Below are positions 44,848 through 57,181 of a stretch of 64,000 nucleotides of DNA, in pieces. Position 1 is the stretch's first letter. Each line of letters opens with the position of its first letter. This stretch comes from Boswellia sacra (Eukaryota > Streptophyta > Magnoliopsida > Sapindales > Burseraceae): the NCBI GenBank assembly GCA_013180625.2, contig SNVD02001278.1, positions 1-64,000 on the forward strand, read 5' to 3'. Below the pieces are notes generated by a model that did no database searches, was not told the DNA's origin, and was given only the letters and a program-made list of their open reading frames with translations. The translations under genes were made by a program, and so were the position numbers.

Positions 44848-45795
44848 TGATTCAAAGAAATAACAAGAGAATATCAATAAATATGTAAGATGGTAGGCGG
44901 TATTACCGACCATTCAAATATAAAACAAAAAGCAAAAGGAGGTAAAACCATCCATGGAAATAGGTGGTATAACCAACCATAGTAAATTAAAGAACAATTT
45001 CATAAGGAGGTAGAAACTACCATAGTAAATAAAATAAAAAGTTCATAAACAATAGAATAATTAAAATACAAGAGGAATTAATACAATAACAATGAAGGCT
45101 AAGGTTAGGGGATCCGCCCTTGATATTTCAAATAAGGATAATTAAACCATTTTAGTTATATATGGATGATTCAAAGAAATAACAAGAGAATATCAATAAA
45201 TATGTAAGATGGTAGGCGGTATTACCGACCATTCAAATATAAAACAAAAAGAAAGAGAAAGTAAAACCATCCATGGAAATAGGTGGCATAACCAACCATA
45301 GTAAATTAAAGAACAATTTCATAAAGTGGTAGAACCTACCATAGTAAATAAATAAAAAGTTCATAAACAATAGAATAATTAAAATACAAGAGGAATTAAC
45401 ATAATAACAATGAAGGCTAAGGTTAGGGGATCCGCCCTTGACATTTCAAATAAGGATAATTAAACCATTTTAGTTATATATGGATGATTCAAGGAAATAA
45501 CAAGAGAATATCAATAAATATGTAAGATGGTAGGCGGTATTACCGACCATTCAAATATAAAACAAAAAGCAAGAGGAGGTAAAACCATCCATGGAAATAG
45601 GTGGTATAACCAACCATAGTAAATTAAAGAACAATTTCATAAGGTGGTAGAACCTACCATAGTAAATAAAATAAAAAGTTCATAAACAATAGAATCATTA
45701 AAATACAAGAGGAATTAACACAATAACAATGAAGGCTAAGGTTAGGGGATCCGCCCTTGATATTTCAAATAAGGATAATTAACCCATTTTATTTA
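44848..45795 (-). repeat. Three tandem copies of a 318-bp LTR segment
   Basis: Units begin TGATTCAAAG/GG at 44848, 45168 and 45485, each ending near a TTTAGTTATATATGGA or equivalent. The matching single copy is at about 55270-55590. Each unit contains short inverted motifs (GGTAGGCGGTATTACCGACC; GGTGGTATAACCAACC; GGTGGTAGAACCTACC). Confidence 0.85.
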
Positions 45796-46624
45796 TATGA
45801 ATTATATTTGTTTCATTACCAACATTTATACCACTTCTTGTAAATGGGTTCAAGCATCCAATGTGCCAATCATCATATGTCTACAACAAATCAAGTTTCC
45901 TAACTAGATTTGTGTCGGTAAGGAAGAACCATACATCATCTAGAAAGGATCCAAGCATTTGATGTGCCAAGGATTGTCGACAATGGATCAAGACCTCCAC
46001 TTTACGAGTGGTGTCAAGATTGATTAAGAAATTAAATATAAATCATATTGAATAATCATTATAAGATTAAGATTATTAAGCACATATTAAGGGTTAGAGA
46101 ATCCTTATTCTCATATCAAGGGTTTCACCCTTTCACCTTAGCACAAGAGAATTTAGAAGAACATTATAATAGAAAGAAAATAAAATGCAAGAAAAAGGAA
46201 ATTCATTAATAACATAAACACACAAAACACAAGATCCTAGCCAAAGCCAAAATGTTCCAGCCAAGGCCAAGATGTTCTAATGGGTCACAAGGCACCTCTA
46301 TTTATAGATACATCCAGGGGCAAACTTGCCAAATTACAAGGGCATAATTGTCCACTGAGAGCCCGAATTTGATTATTCTTGTGAAATGCAATCTTGTAGA
46401 TAATTGAATCAGCTTTCCAAAACATTAAGAATTGCACCATTCTGATCTATAAATAGAGAGTTATGCCCATTTTACCGAACCTGTAACAAAACCAAAATTG
46501 AGAGGAATTAATTCCAAAGATGCAAATGTACAAATATGCTTAAGTTGATGAATTTAATGACACTATTAATGCAATATGATGAACTAAACTCTTATTAAAC
46601 ATTCATATTTAAGTGTTCATGGCA
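44848..46624 (-). repeat. 3' LTR of Athila-2 with an internal triplication
   Basis: The outer first 100-odd bases of a normal LTR (TGACACATCC...) are missing; the sequence starts inside the LTR at GATTCAAAGAAATAACAAG. Three tandem copies of an approximately 318-bp LTR segment follow, then the rest of the LTR to about 46624. The inner end reads GTTCATGGCA instead of GTTCATCA. Confidence 0.85.
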
Positions 46625-47986
46625 CACCCCCCAACTAGCTTATTTGCTAGTTCCCTAGCAATTAAAGCGTTATTATTTAGAAGGTGGTTATAGAATTTTT
46701 AACATCCGAAAGGTGGTCATTTTATTGCACTCTCCACCTCCTTGATTTTCTATCCACATAAAAACTCTCAACCAATTATTATTATTAATATTTTTTTGAT
46801 GACTCATGTACCCTTCAGTCAAGATATCAATAAACCATCCTTTTTTGTGCTCAGTCAACACATGACTATGGGCTTATTAGAAAGAAGGAAGCCATATCGG
46901 TTCTATATTTGTTAAGCACCAACTTAGTTGGGGCATCATTTATTTTATATATATATGTGTTTTTTTTTTTTGAAAAAAAATGGGTCCTTTAACCCCATGT
47001 AGCGAGCCTTAGGCTAATGACTCCCAGACCAGTTGGCCTTAGGGCATTAGTTGTTAAGACACCCCTTCGAGCTTAACGACTCGGGTTGCCGATGCTTTAT
47101 TTTTACTTAGAAACTTGTGGATAGTGCAATGTTCAATCCCATTAAGCTTTCTCCTTAATCCATATAGCGAGCTTTGGGCCAATAGCTTCCAAACCAGTTG
47201 GTCTTAGGGTATTAGGTGTTAAGGCACCCCTCGGGCTTAATTGCTCGAATTAAGGAGGCTACGAGACCAAACTTTATCCACAATTGCTTTTTTTTTTTCT
47301 TCTTTTTTTCTTCTTTTTTTTTCTTTTTTTTTTTTTTTAACTTTCCCCTTCCTTTGTGTTGTTATCCTAAACAAAACAAAAGAACTCAATATTACAACAT
47401 TTCATGTTGCCATCCACAATCATGCATCAAGGTATGTGTGTGTGTGTGAAGAAAGGTTCATGAATACTTGCTTAATGAGTACATAAGCACACAATTTTTT
47501 TTTTAAAAATGATAAGGTTGTGAGAGTTCATAGATTTGAATAATTCAAAGTGAAATGAATAAGACCTCCTTGTATAAAATTCAAAAATCAAGTCTAAATA
47601 ATATCAAGTTAGCTAAAATGAGCTCATAAGATCAAAATAAAATGACAAATTGGTTAGAATGGGTTTCAAGAGTTCAAACTGGCCCTCCATGCTCTGCCAT
47701 TCCTGACCCAGAATGCGTCTTAAGAGGATTTGAACTCCTTACACCGCACTCTAAATCTAATTACTAACTCGCTTTTTTTTTTTTTGTAAGAAAAAATAAA
47801 ATTTCAAGACACACTTATGTCTACTATCCTTCCCCCCCAACCAAATGAAACATTGTCCTCAATGTTTAAATGTAGAGAGATAAAGTATAGGAGACATTAC
47901 CTAAAGCTTCTGTTATTCAAGAGAGATGACCTGAAAGACTCATAAAATAACATGCTAAAAATAAAATAAAATAAAAGAAAAAAAAA
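46625..47986 (-). other. Athila-2 polypurine tract and 3' non-coding region
   Basis: The polypurine tract (complement of CACCCCCCAACT) directly follows the LTR. The two hairpin-prone segments with GTTAAGACACC or GTTAAGGCACC lie at about 46995-47090 and 47160-47255. A pyrimidine-rich tract at 47285-47340 gives a spurious Phe/Ser-rich frame. A further 47490-47830 stretch is missing from Athila-1. No gene. Confidence 0.65.
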
Positions 47987-48632
47987 TTACAAACGGAGAT
48001 TCAGATCCAATTTGCACTTTTTGTTTTGCCCTCCTGCCCAATTAATTTGAGTACTAGCTGGGTCAGGTTCATACTCAACTTCTTGTAATTTGTCAAGTAA
48101 CTCACCAGCAGAAGTGACAGAAACAAGGATCTTTCTCGCCCAATGTGGGATAAAATTTTGTTCTACAGCTGCATCAACAAAACTTATTAAAGGATTAAAG
48201 AAAATGTAAACATTCAACAAACCTATGGTTTGATGGAGATTCAGTTGGGCCAAAGAGGCAATTTGAAAAATTTCTTCAAGAGTGCCAAAGCCACCTGGTA
48301 AAGCAATAAAGGCATCTGAATTGATGAGCATATGTGCCATGCGTTCATGCATAGAGGAGACCTGTAACTCTTTCCCAACCGTTTTTCCAACAATACTTTC
48401 TACAGCCAAAGCTTTAGGAATAACTTCTAAAACTTGAGTACCTCTTACATGTGCAGCTGTTGACACACAACCCATTAACCCGAGGCTACCTCCCCCATAA
48501 ACCACATGAATCTTTATTTCAGCCAGTAGCCTACCAAGATAATTCGCTACTTCTACGAACTCTTCACTTTTACCTGGTCGAGATCCACAGAATACACATA
48601 TCCTTTGGATTCGACGTTTTGAAGTTCCCTCC
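47987..48632 (-). pseudogene. LOG-like: LOG-type phosphoribohydrolase copy in Athila-2 (start codon lost)
   Basis: Collinear with the Athila-1 LOG gene. The frame is open from GTSKRRIQRICVFCGS (about 48625) to the same C-terminus (LNLRL). Signatures YGGGSLGLMG, MHERMAHM and PGGFGTLEE are kept. A one-base deletion at the start removes the ATG (ACATGG in Athila-1, ACTGG here), and one codon is missing in the loop after AQLNLH. Translation could start only at a downstream codon, losing the N-terminal part of the nucleotide-binding fold. It lies between CRP and the 3' LTR as in Athila-1, so capture predates the split of the two copies. Confidence 0.85.
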
Positions 48633-48948
48633 AGTCTATGTAAACTCTTAACTATGTGGGCAGAAAGGGAAAAGAGATGTGGGTATTTATGGAGTGCAAA
48701 AAGGTATGCTAATGATGATATCTATCTAGGTAGCTCGGTTGTTTGTTGAAAAATTTGACAATAACGCATAAAAATTCAAAAGATGATGAAATAGACACCA
48801 TAAGTCAAACAAAAGATACAAATTCAAAACTGACAGCTATGAGGTATTAAAATTCAAAAATGATGGCACGCATGCATATGTACAGGTAGTTGTAACTGTG
48901 GCTCACATCTTCCTCTGGTTTTACGTCCAAAAACGGCTTAAACACCTT

Positions 48949-49497
48949 CTATGAGTTGGGGATATGCTTCCCATCCAGTTTTCTTATAAACTGACCAACA
49001 GGGTCGTTTTGAGTCAGATTCCCAAGACTATAGCGTTCCTGCTCATCTCGGAATTGTGTCCACAAGTTAAAAATTTCACGCTGCACAAGTCCACAAGAAT
49101 GCGTCTCAAGAGTCACTCGGATATCATCCAAGGACTCCTTACTCAGTCCATCCTTGATGAATTGTAGCTTATCCTCTCGATTGTTAGACAAATATCCCAA
49201 GGAGCGGCAACGCTGGTTACAAGTCCATCTTGCACATTTGTGACAAACTTGTAACCTTTTTGCTTTTCGCTTTTTGGCATAAGAGCTTTTTCCCAAACCT
49301 GGCATATGGGAAACAAGATTATCTGAAAACTCACAAGAGAATCAAACCTTGGCTTCAATTAACCATCTTAAATCAGTAGGAATACCCTTACGCATCAACA
49401 ACCTTAGTCTTTCTGCACAAGCTTTATAAATTTTAAGCAAATCATTTTGAGGAAAAGAGGGAAAATGTTTGTACAATTTTGAGAGAATGGTATCCAT
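48949..49497 (-). pseudogene. CRP: viral nucleic-acid-binding-protein-like gene in Athila-2 (one nonsense codon)
   Basis: An ATG at 49495-49497 begins MDTILSKLYKHFPSFPQNDL; the frame continues to LRWLIEAKV, where a TGA (about 49348) replaces the CGA arginine codon of Athila-1. After that it is open to the stop at 48949, with GLGKSSYAKKRKAKR, CHKCARWTCNQRC and FIKDGL. Apart from the single C-to-T type change the gene is whole. It is collinear with Athila-1 (7830-8377) and with the intact copy in CACTA-1 (15807-16361). See those entries for the family. Confidence 0.7.
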
Positions 49498-49624
49498 GTG
49501 AAGAAAATGAGAGAGAAGAAAAGAAAATGGATGCAAGGTGAGCAACAGTTTTTAGGGAACTGAAAAACTGACTTTAAACGTCACGGAGTACCGTATCCGC
49601 CACTTGACCGGGAAAAATCAATCC

Positions 49625-50857
49625 TTAAAAAGGATCGACTAAAGCAACGGACTCTTCATTTTGGTCAAAATTTTCAAAGAATGGTTTTAACCATTGTCCA
49701 TTAACTTTAAACACATGACCATTCTTTGGGTTATCAATTTCAACTGCTCCATGAGGGAAAACATTTTTAACAATGAAAGGCCCAGTCCAACGTGACCGAA
49801 GTTTACCAGGAAATAAATGCAACCTTGAATCATACAAAAGAACTTTTTGTGAAGGTTCAAAAGATTTTCTAACCATAAATTTGTCATGAAAAAACCTTCA
49901 TTTTTTCTTTGTAGATTTTAGAATTTTCATAAGCCTCATTCCTGATTTCTTCAAGTTCACTCAGTTGGAGTTCACGTAACTTGCAAGCATCATTCAAATT
50001 TGTATTGAATGTTTTAATGGCCCAATAAGCTTTATGCTCAATTTTCACAGGCAAGTGACAAGGTTTTCCATAAACTAGTCTATAAGGAGACATTCCCAAT
50101 GATGTTTTAAAAGCAGTTCGATAAGCCCAAAGTGCATCATTAAGTCTTAAAGATCAATCTTTACGATTTGGGTTAACCGTTTTTTCTAAGATTTGTTTTA
50201 TCTCCCTATTAGCTAATTCAACTTGTCCACTTGTTTGCGGGTGATAAGGTGTATAAATTTTATGGGATATTCCATATTTCTTCATTAAAGTTTCAAATGG
50301 TTTGTTACAAAAATGTGTACCCCATCACTAATAATGGCTCGAGGAATTCCAAATCTACTTAAGATATTCTCCTTCAAGAATTTGACAACTGTTTTGTGAT
50401 CATTATTTCGACATGGAATTGCCTCGACCCATTTTGAAACATAGTCTACTGCAACAAGGATGTACACAAAACCAAATGACGGTGGAAAGGGTCCCATAAA
50501 ATCAATACCCCAACAGTCAAAGATTTCAACGATAAGAATGGGATTCAACGGCATCATGTTTTTTTTTGAAATAGATCCCAATTTTTGACAATTTTCAAAC
50601 GTTTTGCAAAATGCATGTGCATCTTTAAATAAGGTGGGCCAATAAAATCCACATTGTAAGATCTTAGCAGCTGTTTTTCTAGATGGAAAATGTCCTCCAC
50701 ATGCTTCAGAATGACAAAAGTTAATGACACTACTTACCTCATTGTCGGGTATGCATCTTCTCATTATTTGGTCTGGACAATATTTGAACAGATATGGGTC
50801 ATCCCAGTAAAAATTTTCACCTCGGTTAAAAATTTTCTTTTGTCTTGAGCATTCCAA
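49625..50857 (-). pseudogene. Athila-2 integrase (broken)
   Basis: Frame 50285-50857 holds the zinc-binding part (CHSEACGGHFPSRKTAAKIL), GIDFMGPFPPSFGFVYILVA and IPRAIISDG; it is lost at a one-base deletion near 50322. The remainder (49884-50099: [20 protein letters not shown]; 49625-49876: [20 protein letters not shown]) follows in other frames. Stops near 50150. Confidence 0.9.
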
Positions 50858-52135
50858 TGAGGTGGCATTTTCCCTGTCGCAAGAAAATTTACAATGTTAG
50901 AAAACCAAGGTACAGTAGCAACGGAAAATAAAAATTCATCAGGAAAAGAATCATTGATAGGTGAAGTTTCAATTAATGTCTCTGTCGTTAGTCTTGAAAG
51001 ATGATCAGCAACGACATTTTCGGCTCCTTTCTTATCCTTTATTATGATGTTGAATTCTTTGAGCAATAAGATCCACTGTATCAATCTAGGTTTTGCATCC
51101 TGTTTAGTCATTAAATATCTCACAGCTGCATGGTCAGTGTAAACAATTGTTGGAGAGCCAATTAAATAAGATCAAAATTTGTCCAATGCAAATACTACTG
51201 CAAGTAGTTCTTTCTCAGTTGTTGTGTAATTCATTTGTGCATCATTTAAAGTCCTACTTGCATAGTAATTACATAAGGCTTACCTTCTTTTCTTTGTCCT
51301 AAGACAGCACCAACGGCATAGTCACTTGCATCACACATCAATTCAAAAGGCAAGGACCAATCAGGAGATTGCATAATTGGAGCAGTTGTTAAAAGTCTAA
51401 TTAGTGTATCAAAGGCATTTTGACATTCTTGAGTCCATTCAAAGAAAGTATCTTTTATTAAGAGGTTACAAAGAAGTTTAGATATAGCACTGAAATTTCT
51501 TATGAACCTTCTATAAAATCCAGCATGCCCTAAGAATGAACGAACCTCTTTAACTGTTTTTGGTGGAGGCAAATGGTAAATTAATTCCACTTTTGCTTTA
51601 TCCACTTCAATTCCTTTAGAAGACACCACATGACCTAAAACAATTCCTGAAGTGACCATATAAAGACATTTTTCCCAATTCAAAATAAGACCTTTTTCTA
51701 CACACCTTTTTAGGACTTTTTCTAAATTTTCAAGACAATTATCAAAAGAGTTTCCAAAGACAGTTAAATCATCCATGAAAACTTCTAAACAATGCTCAAC
51801 CATGTCCCTGAAAATACTTAACATGCATCTTTGAAAAGTGGCTGGGGCATTACAAAGTCCAAAAGGCATTCTCCTAAATGCAAAAGTGCCAAAGGGGCAC
51901 GTGAATGTGGTCTTTTCTTGGTCTTCAAGTGCAATGGGGATTTGATAGTAGCCTGAGTATCATCAAGAAAGTAGTAGTAGGGGTTTCCTGCTACTCTTTC
52001 AAGAATTTGGTCAAGGAAGGGTAAGGGAAAATGGTCTTTTCTATTGACAGCATTTAATTTTCTATAATCAATGCACATCCTCCAACTAGATGAGACTCGA
52101 GTTGGTAATGATTCACCCTTTTCATTTTTTTACTA
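50764..52135 (-). pseudogene. Athila-2 reverse transcriptase and RNase H (broken)
   Basis: RT blocks MCIDYRKLNAVNRKDHFPLP (51818-52078) and MPFGLCNAPATFQRCM with intact VFMDDLTVFG (51246-51869). RNase H shows CDASDYAVGAVLGQRKEG and [16 protein letters not shown]...VVADHLSRL (50764-51123). Frameshifts near 51970 and 51265 break it. Unlike Athila-1, the catalytic DD pair is kept. Confidence 0.9.
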
Positions 52136-53228
52136 CTGTAATGCCAGATTTCTTAGGTACCACTTGTGTAGGGCTTACCACTTACTATCAGAAATATGGT
52201 AGATAATTCCCACATCAAGTAGTTTGAGAACTTCAGCCCTAATGACCTCTTTCATGTGTGGATTTAATCTCCTTTAAGGTTGTTGAGATGTTTTGGCATT
52301 TTCCTCTAAATGTATTCTATGTGTGCAAATTAAAGGGTTAATGCCTTTTATATCTTTTAAAGTCCAACCAATTGCATTTTTATGCCTTTTAAGCACTTCT
52401 ATCAACTTACCTTGTTGCTCGCATGTGAGGGATGAAGAAATTACCACCGGATATGTCAGATTCTCCCCAAGATATGCATAGTTCAGTCCTTCAGGTAAGG
52501 GCTTCAATTCTAGCTTGGGAGCTTCATCTTCCTTGCTTTCATTCATCTGCCCCAATTCTTCAAATCTTGATTTTGAGCCTTTTTCCATCACCTGTGCACA
52601 ATCCAATAAAGAGCATATATAAGAAAGATTAGACTCTAGTTCCATGCTTGATTCTAATGAATTCACTAGAGAAGTTTCCAAAGAGTCAGAAGAACTCCCT
52701 TTTTGGATGTGATCTTCCACAATAGATTCAATTACATTGGCTTCATCAACTTCATCTTCTTCTTCATTTGGTGGTTTGCACATATTAAAAACATTAAGTT
52801 CTAATGTCATGTTCCCAAATGATAGCTTCATGACTCCATTCCTGCAATTAAATCAAAGCAAGAAGTAGCTAGAAATGGACCGCACTAAAATAACAGGAAT
52901 TGAAATTGCTTAATTCCACTGGTTGTGTGGCCAAGACGATAAAATAACACCTTCGGGGTTAATGAATTTATCGACTTCAACATAAACACATCTTTTACTA
53001 TTTCCCTTGGTACTTTAATTGATCATCAGCAAGCAAAAGAGTCACAGAAGTTGGTTTTAACTCACCTAGATTAGTTTTTGAAAAAAAAAACCGAGTATGG
53101 AAGCCAAATTCACACTAGCACCAGATCAAGTAAAGATGTTCAATTTTATGGCTCAATACACATGGGAATTGTAGGACCAACCTGGGATCCTATACCGTCA
53201 CTGCTATTATTATTTTGAAGAATAGCAC
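52136..53228 (-). pseudogene. Athila-2 protease and gag-pol linker (degraded)
   Basis: The linker frame 52274-52831 (MKLSFGNMTLELNVFNMCKP... KLELKPLPEGLNYAYLGENL) matches Athila-1. Upstream, 52840-53228 corresponds to the protease domain but holds so many single-base insertions and deletions that no frame survives. Confidence 0.8.
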
Positions 53229-54937
53229 TTACTGCTCGGCTAGAAAGGCCCTTCTGTTGACATTCAGTTTTCTTTTCACAGTGCACAAGTCTTTCAAAAA
53301 TTTTGCATACGAAGGTACCTGTTTGATCACATCAAGCAAGGGAATGTTGACCTTTACCTGTTTGAAAATTTCAAAGATTTCAGAATTGTGAGTTGGCTTC
53401 TTTTGTGTGGCTAATGCTTGAGGAAATGAAGGCACAGATGAGGATTTGGTTTCCTCTTCGCTAGGTGTTGGTTTGGCAACCTCTTCCTGCCCTTTAGAGA
53501 TCGATTCTTCTTCTTTCTCACAAGGGTTAGGAATATGTTTTGCAACAACCTTACCATTGCGAAGGGTCATGACTGACTTGGCTTGGTCAAAATAATGGTT
53601 ATTTGAACTCCCTGCATTTGAGTTAGATTGATCTTTGGGGTTTTGCAATGTTTGAGAAGGAAATTTTCCCTTCTCTTGGATGCTAAATGTAGATGCAAAT
53701 TTTGCAAGAGTTTCTGACAAATGTGCTAGTGTTTGAGCAGTTTGACTATTGAAAGTCTCTTGCTTTGTAATGAATGAATGCAATGTTTCTTTAAAGTCAT
53801 TCCTAGGAGGAGAAGCATATGCATGATCATGAGAATTTTGAAAATTTTGTCGTGTTTGAAAAGGGACTTGTGAAGATTGAGCATGATTGTCATTTTTCCA
53901 GCTAAAATTTGGATGATTTCTCCAACCAGGATTGTAGGTTTGTGAATATGGATTGTGATTTGGCCTTTTGAAAGTGTTCAAGGCATTGGCTTCTTCATGG
54001 AGACATTCCCTAAAGGCAGGCAAAGTTGGACAATTATCAGTAGAATGGTCATTGTCATCACAAATGTTACAGACATTTCTTGAATAGAATTCAATTGACC
54101 ACTCTTTTTCATTTCTAAAGCCTCGACTTTTCTAGCTAGGGATGCATATTTGGCTTGAAGGTCATGGTCTTCACTAAGGTTGTAAATACCTCTATTGGAT
54201 GTCGAGGTTGGGGTCTTGCTTGGTACCTCATAGGTGCCAACAGTGTCCCAATTTTGTGCCTTTTCTACCAAGGAATCTAGGAAGTCAAGTGCTTCCTCAG
54301 GGTCTTTTTCTTTAAAATCTCCATTACACATTAATTCTACTAGTTGCCTATCTTGAGGTGTTAACCCTTCATAGAAGTGTGCAACCATTCTCCAAGTTTC
54401 AAACCCATGGTGACGACAGGTATTAAGTAGTTCTTTATACCTATCCCAACATTGGTAAAGGGTTTCTTTTTGTTTTTGAGAGAAATCAGAAATTTGTCTT
54501 TTAAGAGAATTTGTTATATGGGTAGGAAAAAAATTTTTCTAAAATTGTTGTTTCATCTCATCCCATGAATTGATGGAATTCGACCTCAAATTTTGTAGTC
54601 ATGTTCTAGCTTTATCTTTTAAAGAAAAAGGAAAAAGCTTTAATCTAATGGTGTTTATGCTACAATTTGGGTCAGTGTAGGAGCTACATACCTCTTCAAA
54701 GAGTTTCAAGTGCGAATATGGGTTCTCCATGTCAAGGCCATGAAAAGTGGGTAGAAGTCGAACAAAACTTGGTTTGAAATTGAAATGGATTGAATCTGGA
54801 GGAGAAACTACACAAGATGGTGCACTAGTCCTTACCGGATTCATGTAGTCTTTGAGGGTTCTTCGTTGGTTTTGATCATTTTGTTGCGAACGGTTGTCCC
54901 CTTCATCCGTGAATATTTCCTCATGATTGTCGGCCAT
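53229..54937 (-). pseudogene. Athila-2 gag (broken)
   Basis: ATG at 54935-54937 (MADNHEEIFTDEGDNRSQQ). Frame one runs to 54599 (FKPSFVRLLPTFHGLDMENP, a conserved Athila gag block). Stops near 54545-54598 follow, then FYEGLTPQDRQLVELMCNGD (53978-54388) and 53229-54023 with HNPYSQTYNPGWRNHPNFSW, MTLRNGKVVAKHIPNP. A one-base deletion at the zinc knuckle (about 54077) shifts the frame. This copy shows what the Athila-1 gag looked like before CACTA-1 inserted. Confidence 0.88.
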
Positions 54938-55117
54938 GTTTTCTAAGGAAGATGATGTTTTTCTAACAAGTCTTACACTAGATGTTCATGACCAAATTTT
55001 CATGCAAGAAAGAGAGAAGAAAAGAGAGGAAAAGATGAACACTCAAAAAAATAAAAAATTTAGATCTAAGATGAGAAAAGAGAATACTTACAATTTTGCA
55101 CGCCAATTTTTTTACCT

Positions 55118-55135
55118 TCCCCGACAACGGCACCA
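55118..55135 (-). other. tRNA-Asp primer binding site of Athila-2
   Basis: The minus strand reads TGGTGCCGTTGTCGGGGA, matching the 3' end of tRNA-Asp with two changes. Six bases from the LTR. Confidence 0.8.
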
Positions 55136-55141
55136 AAAACT

Positions 55142-56669
55142 TGACACATCCAAAAAAGGATTGTCTCCCAAGTATAGGAGTGTCGAAGTAATAATCCCGG
55201 TGAGACCGAGGTCGATCCACGAGGAAGGAGATTTTAGCGCTACAAATTATAAGCTAAGCAAATGTGATATGAATGATTCAAAGAGGTGACATGATAATAT
55301 CAATAAATATGTAAGATGGTAGGCGGTATTACCGACCATTCAAATATAAAACAAAAAGCAAGAGGAGGTAAAACCATCCATGGAAATAGGTGGTATAACC
55401 AACCATAGTAAATTAAAGAACAATTTCATAAGGTGGTAGAACCTACCATAGTAAATAAAATAAAAAGTTCATAAACAATAGAATAATTAAAATACAAGAG
55501 GAATTAACACAATAATAATGGAGGCTAAGGTTAGGGGATCCGCCCTTGATCTTTCAAATAAGGATAATTAACCCATTTTAGTTATATGAATTATATTTGT
55601 TTCCTCGCCAATATTTATACCACTTCTTGTAAATGGGTTCAAGCATCCAATGTGCCAATCATCATATGTCTACAACAAATCAAAATTCCTAACTAGATTT
55701 GTGTCGGTAAGGAAGAACCATACATCATCTAGAAAGGATCCAAGCATTTGATGTGCCAAGGATTGTCGACAATGGATCAAGACCTCCACTTTACGAGTGG
55801 TGTCAAGATTGATTAAGAAATTAAATATAAATCATATTAAATAAACATTATAAGATTAAGATTATTAAGCACATATTAAGGGTTAGAGAATCCTTATTCT
55901 CATATTAAGGGTTTCACCCTTTCACTTTAGCAAGAGAGAAATTAGAAGAACATTATAATAGAAAGAAAATAAAATGCAAGAAAAAGGAAATTCATTAATA
56001 ACATAAACACACAAAACACAATACAAGATCCTAGCCAAAGCCAAAATGTTCCAGCCAAGGCCAAGATGCCCTAATGGGTCACAAGGCACCTCTATTTATA
56101 GATACATCCAGGGGCAAACTTGTCAAATTACAAGGGCATAATTGTCAAATATTAGTTGTAAATATCTTTGACAATTGGGATCATTAGGCACCGATTTTGA
56201 CCATCAATTTGGACATTGAAATGTTGAGAATTTTAATCATATGTCTTCATGAAAGTTGTAGATATTTCTCTCAGCCTTCTAGAACATATTGATTTGCACA
56301 ATTTCAATATGTATTTTAAGAGATACGGTCCAAATACTGAGGTTTTGTCAGACTGGGCCGAGACTGTAGATAGGTTCACTTCAAGCCCAATTTTGGTCCA
56401 CTAAGAGCCCGAATTTGATGATGCTTGTGAAATGCAACCTTGTAGACAATTGAATCAGCTTTCCAAAACATTAAGAATTGCACCATTCTGATCTGTAAAT
56501 AGAGAGTTATACCCATTTTACCGAACCTGTAACAAAACCAAAATTAAGAGGAATTAATTCCAAAGATGCAAATGCTACAAATATGCTTAAGTTGAGGAAT
56601 TTAATGACACTATTAATGTAATATGATAAACTAAACTCTTATTAAACATGCATATTTAAGTGTTCATCA
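55142..56669 (-). repeat. 5' LTR of Athila-2
   Basis: Plus-strand ends are TGACACATCC and GTGTTCATCA; 1528 bp. Compared with the Athila-1 LTR it has an extra segment of about 200 bp (55295-55490) with GGTAGGCGGTATTACCGACC-type inverted motifs. It has one copy of the unit that is triplicated at 44848-45795. Confidence 0.9.
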
Positions 56670-56768
56670 ATCCTCTTTATTATTTTCTTAATGATTGAAC
56701 TTGTGGTTCAGATGTCCCGGATGTTGCATTTTAAATATATTCTAAAGATACTACTTGGCTGGTAACAG

Positions 56769-56830
56769 GCTGAGAAAGCTAAAGAGAAGGAGGAGTTCAT
56801 GTCACAGAAATATAATGATTTCAATAAGAG
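56769..56830 (+). CDS. Host gene exon, coiled-coil protein (part 1)
   Basis: A 62-bp exon with an AG acceptor (56767-56768) and a GT donor (56831-56832). It encodes AEKAKEKEEFMSQKYNDFNK, strongly charged and probably coiled-coil. It ends with two bases of a codon and joins in phase to the exon at 58279-58381. I do not recognise the protein. The Athila-2 LTR ends 99 bp upstream, so the element sits in the preceding intron or just 5' of it. Confidence 0.6.
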
Positions 56831-57134
56831 GTAATTGGGAAACTTTTAGATCTTGGAGGAGCTCATTTATTGCTTGTATCACCACTGGAAAATAAGAGGG
56901 GAGAAAGAAATGAATCTAAAACCCACTTGCTTAGGGGTTTTCTTACTACTGTGTCACTGTATAATCATGCTTGGTTTTCTTAAAATTGATTGACATTTCC
57001 AAGCAAGTAGAACGGGAGGCATAAGAAAAAGACATAAAGGAAAATGATGATAACTACTTACTGTAGAGGACAGAAGATGGGGGCATAGTTGGCTTAAAAC
57101 AGGACTTTTATTTCAAAATCCTACAGGTTGAAAT

Positions 57135-57136
<2 letters not shown>

Positions 57137-57179
<43 letters not shown>
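57137..57179. repeat. (TA)n microsatellite in a host intron
   Basis: About 20 uninterrupted TA units. Confidence 0.9.

Positions 57180-57181
<2 letters not shown>

Larger units (their letters stand above)
44848..56669 (-). mobile_element. Athila-2: second Athila-type element with CRP and LOG genes
   Basis: On the minus strand: 5' LTR (55142-56669), primer site, gag, protease, RT/RNase H, integrase, CRP, LOG, 3' non-coding region, polypurine tract and a 3' LTR (44848-46624) whose outer end is rearranged. It has the same gene order as Athila-1 but its LTRs contain a segment of about 200 bp absent from Athila-1, so it belongs to a sister subfamily. The right LTR ends at 56669 inside an intron of a host gene. 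No target duplication can be assigned since the left end is damaged. Confidence 0.9.

Noticed and set aside
47216..47486. Phe/Ser-rich ORFs in the Athila-2 3' region (also 6459-6713)
   Set aside because: Translation of a pyrimidine-rich low-complexity tract.
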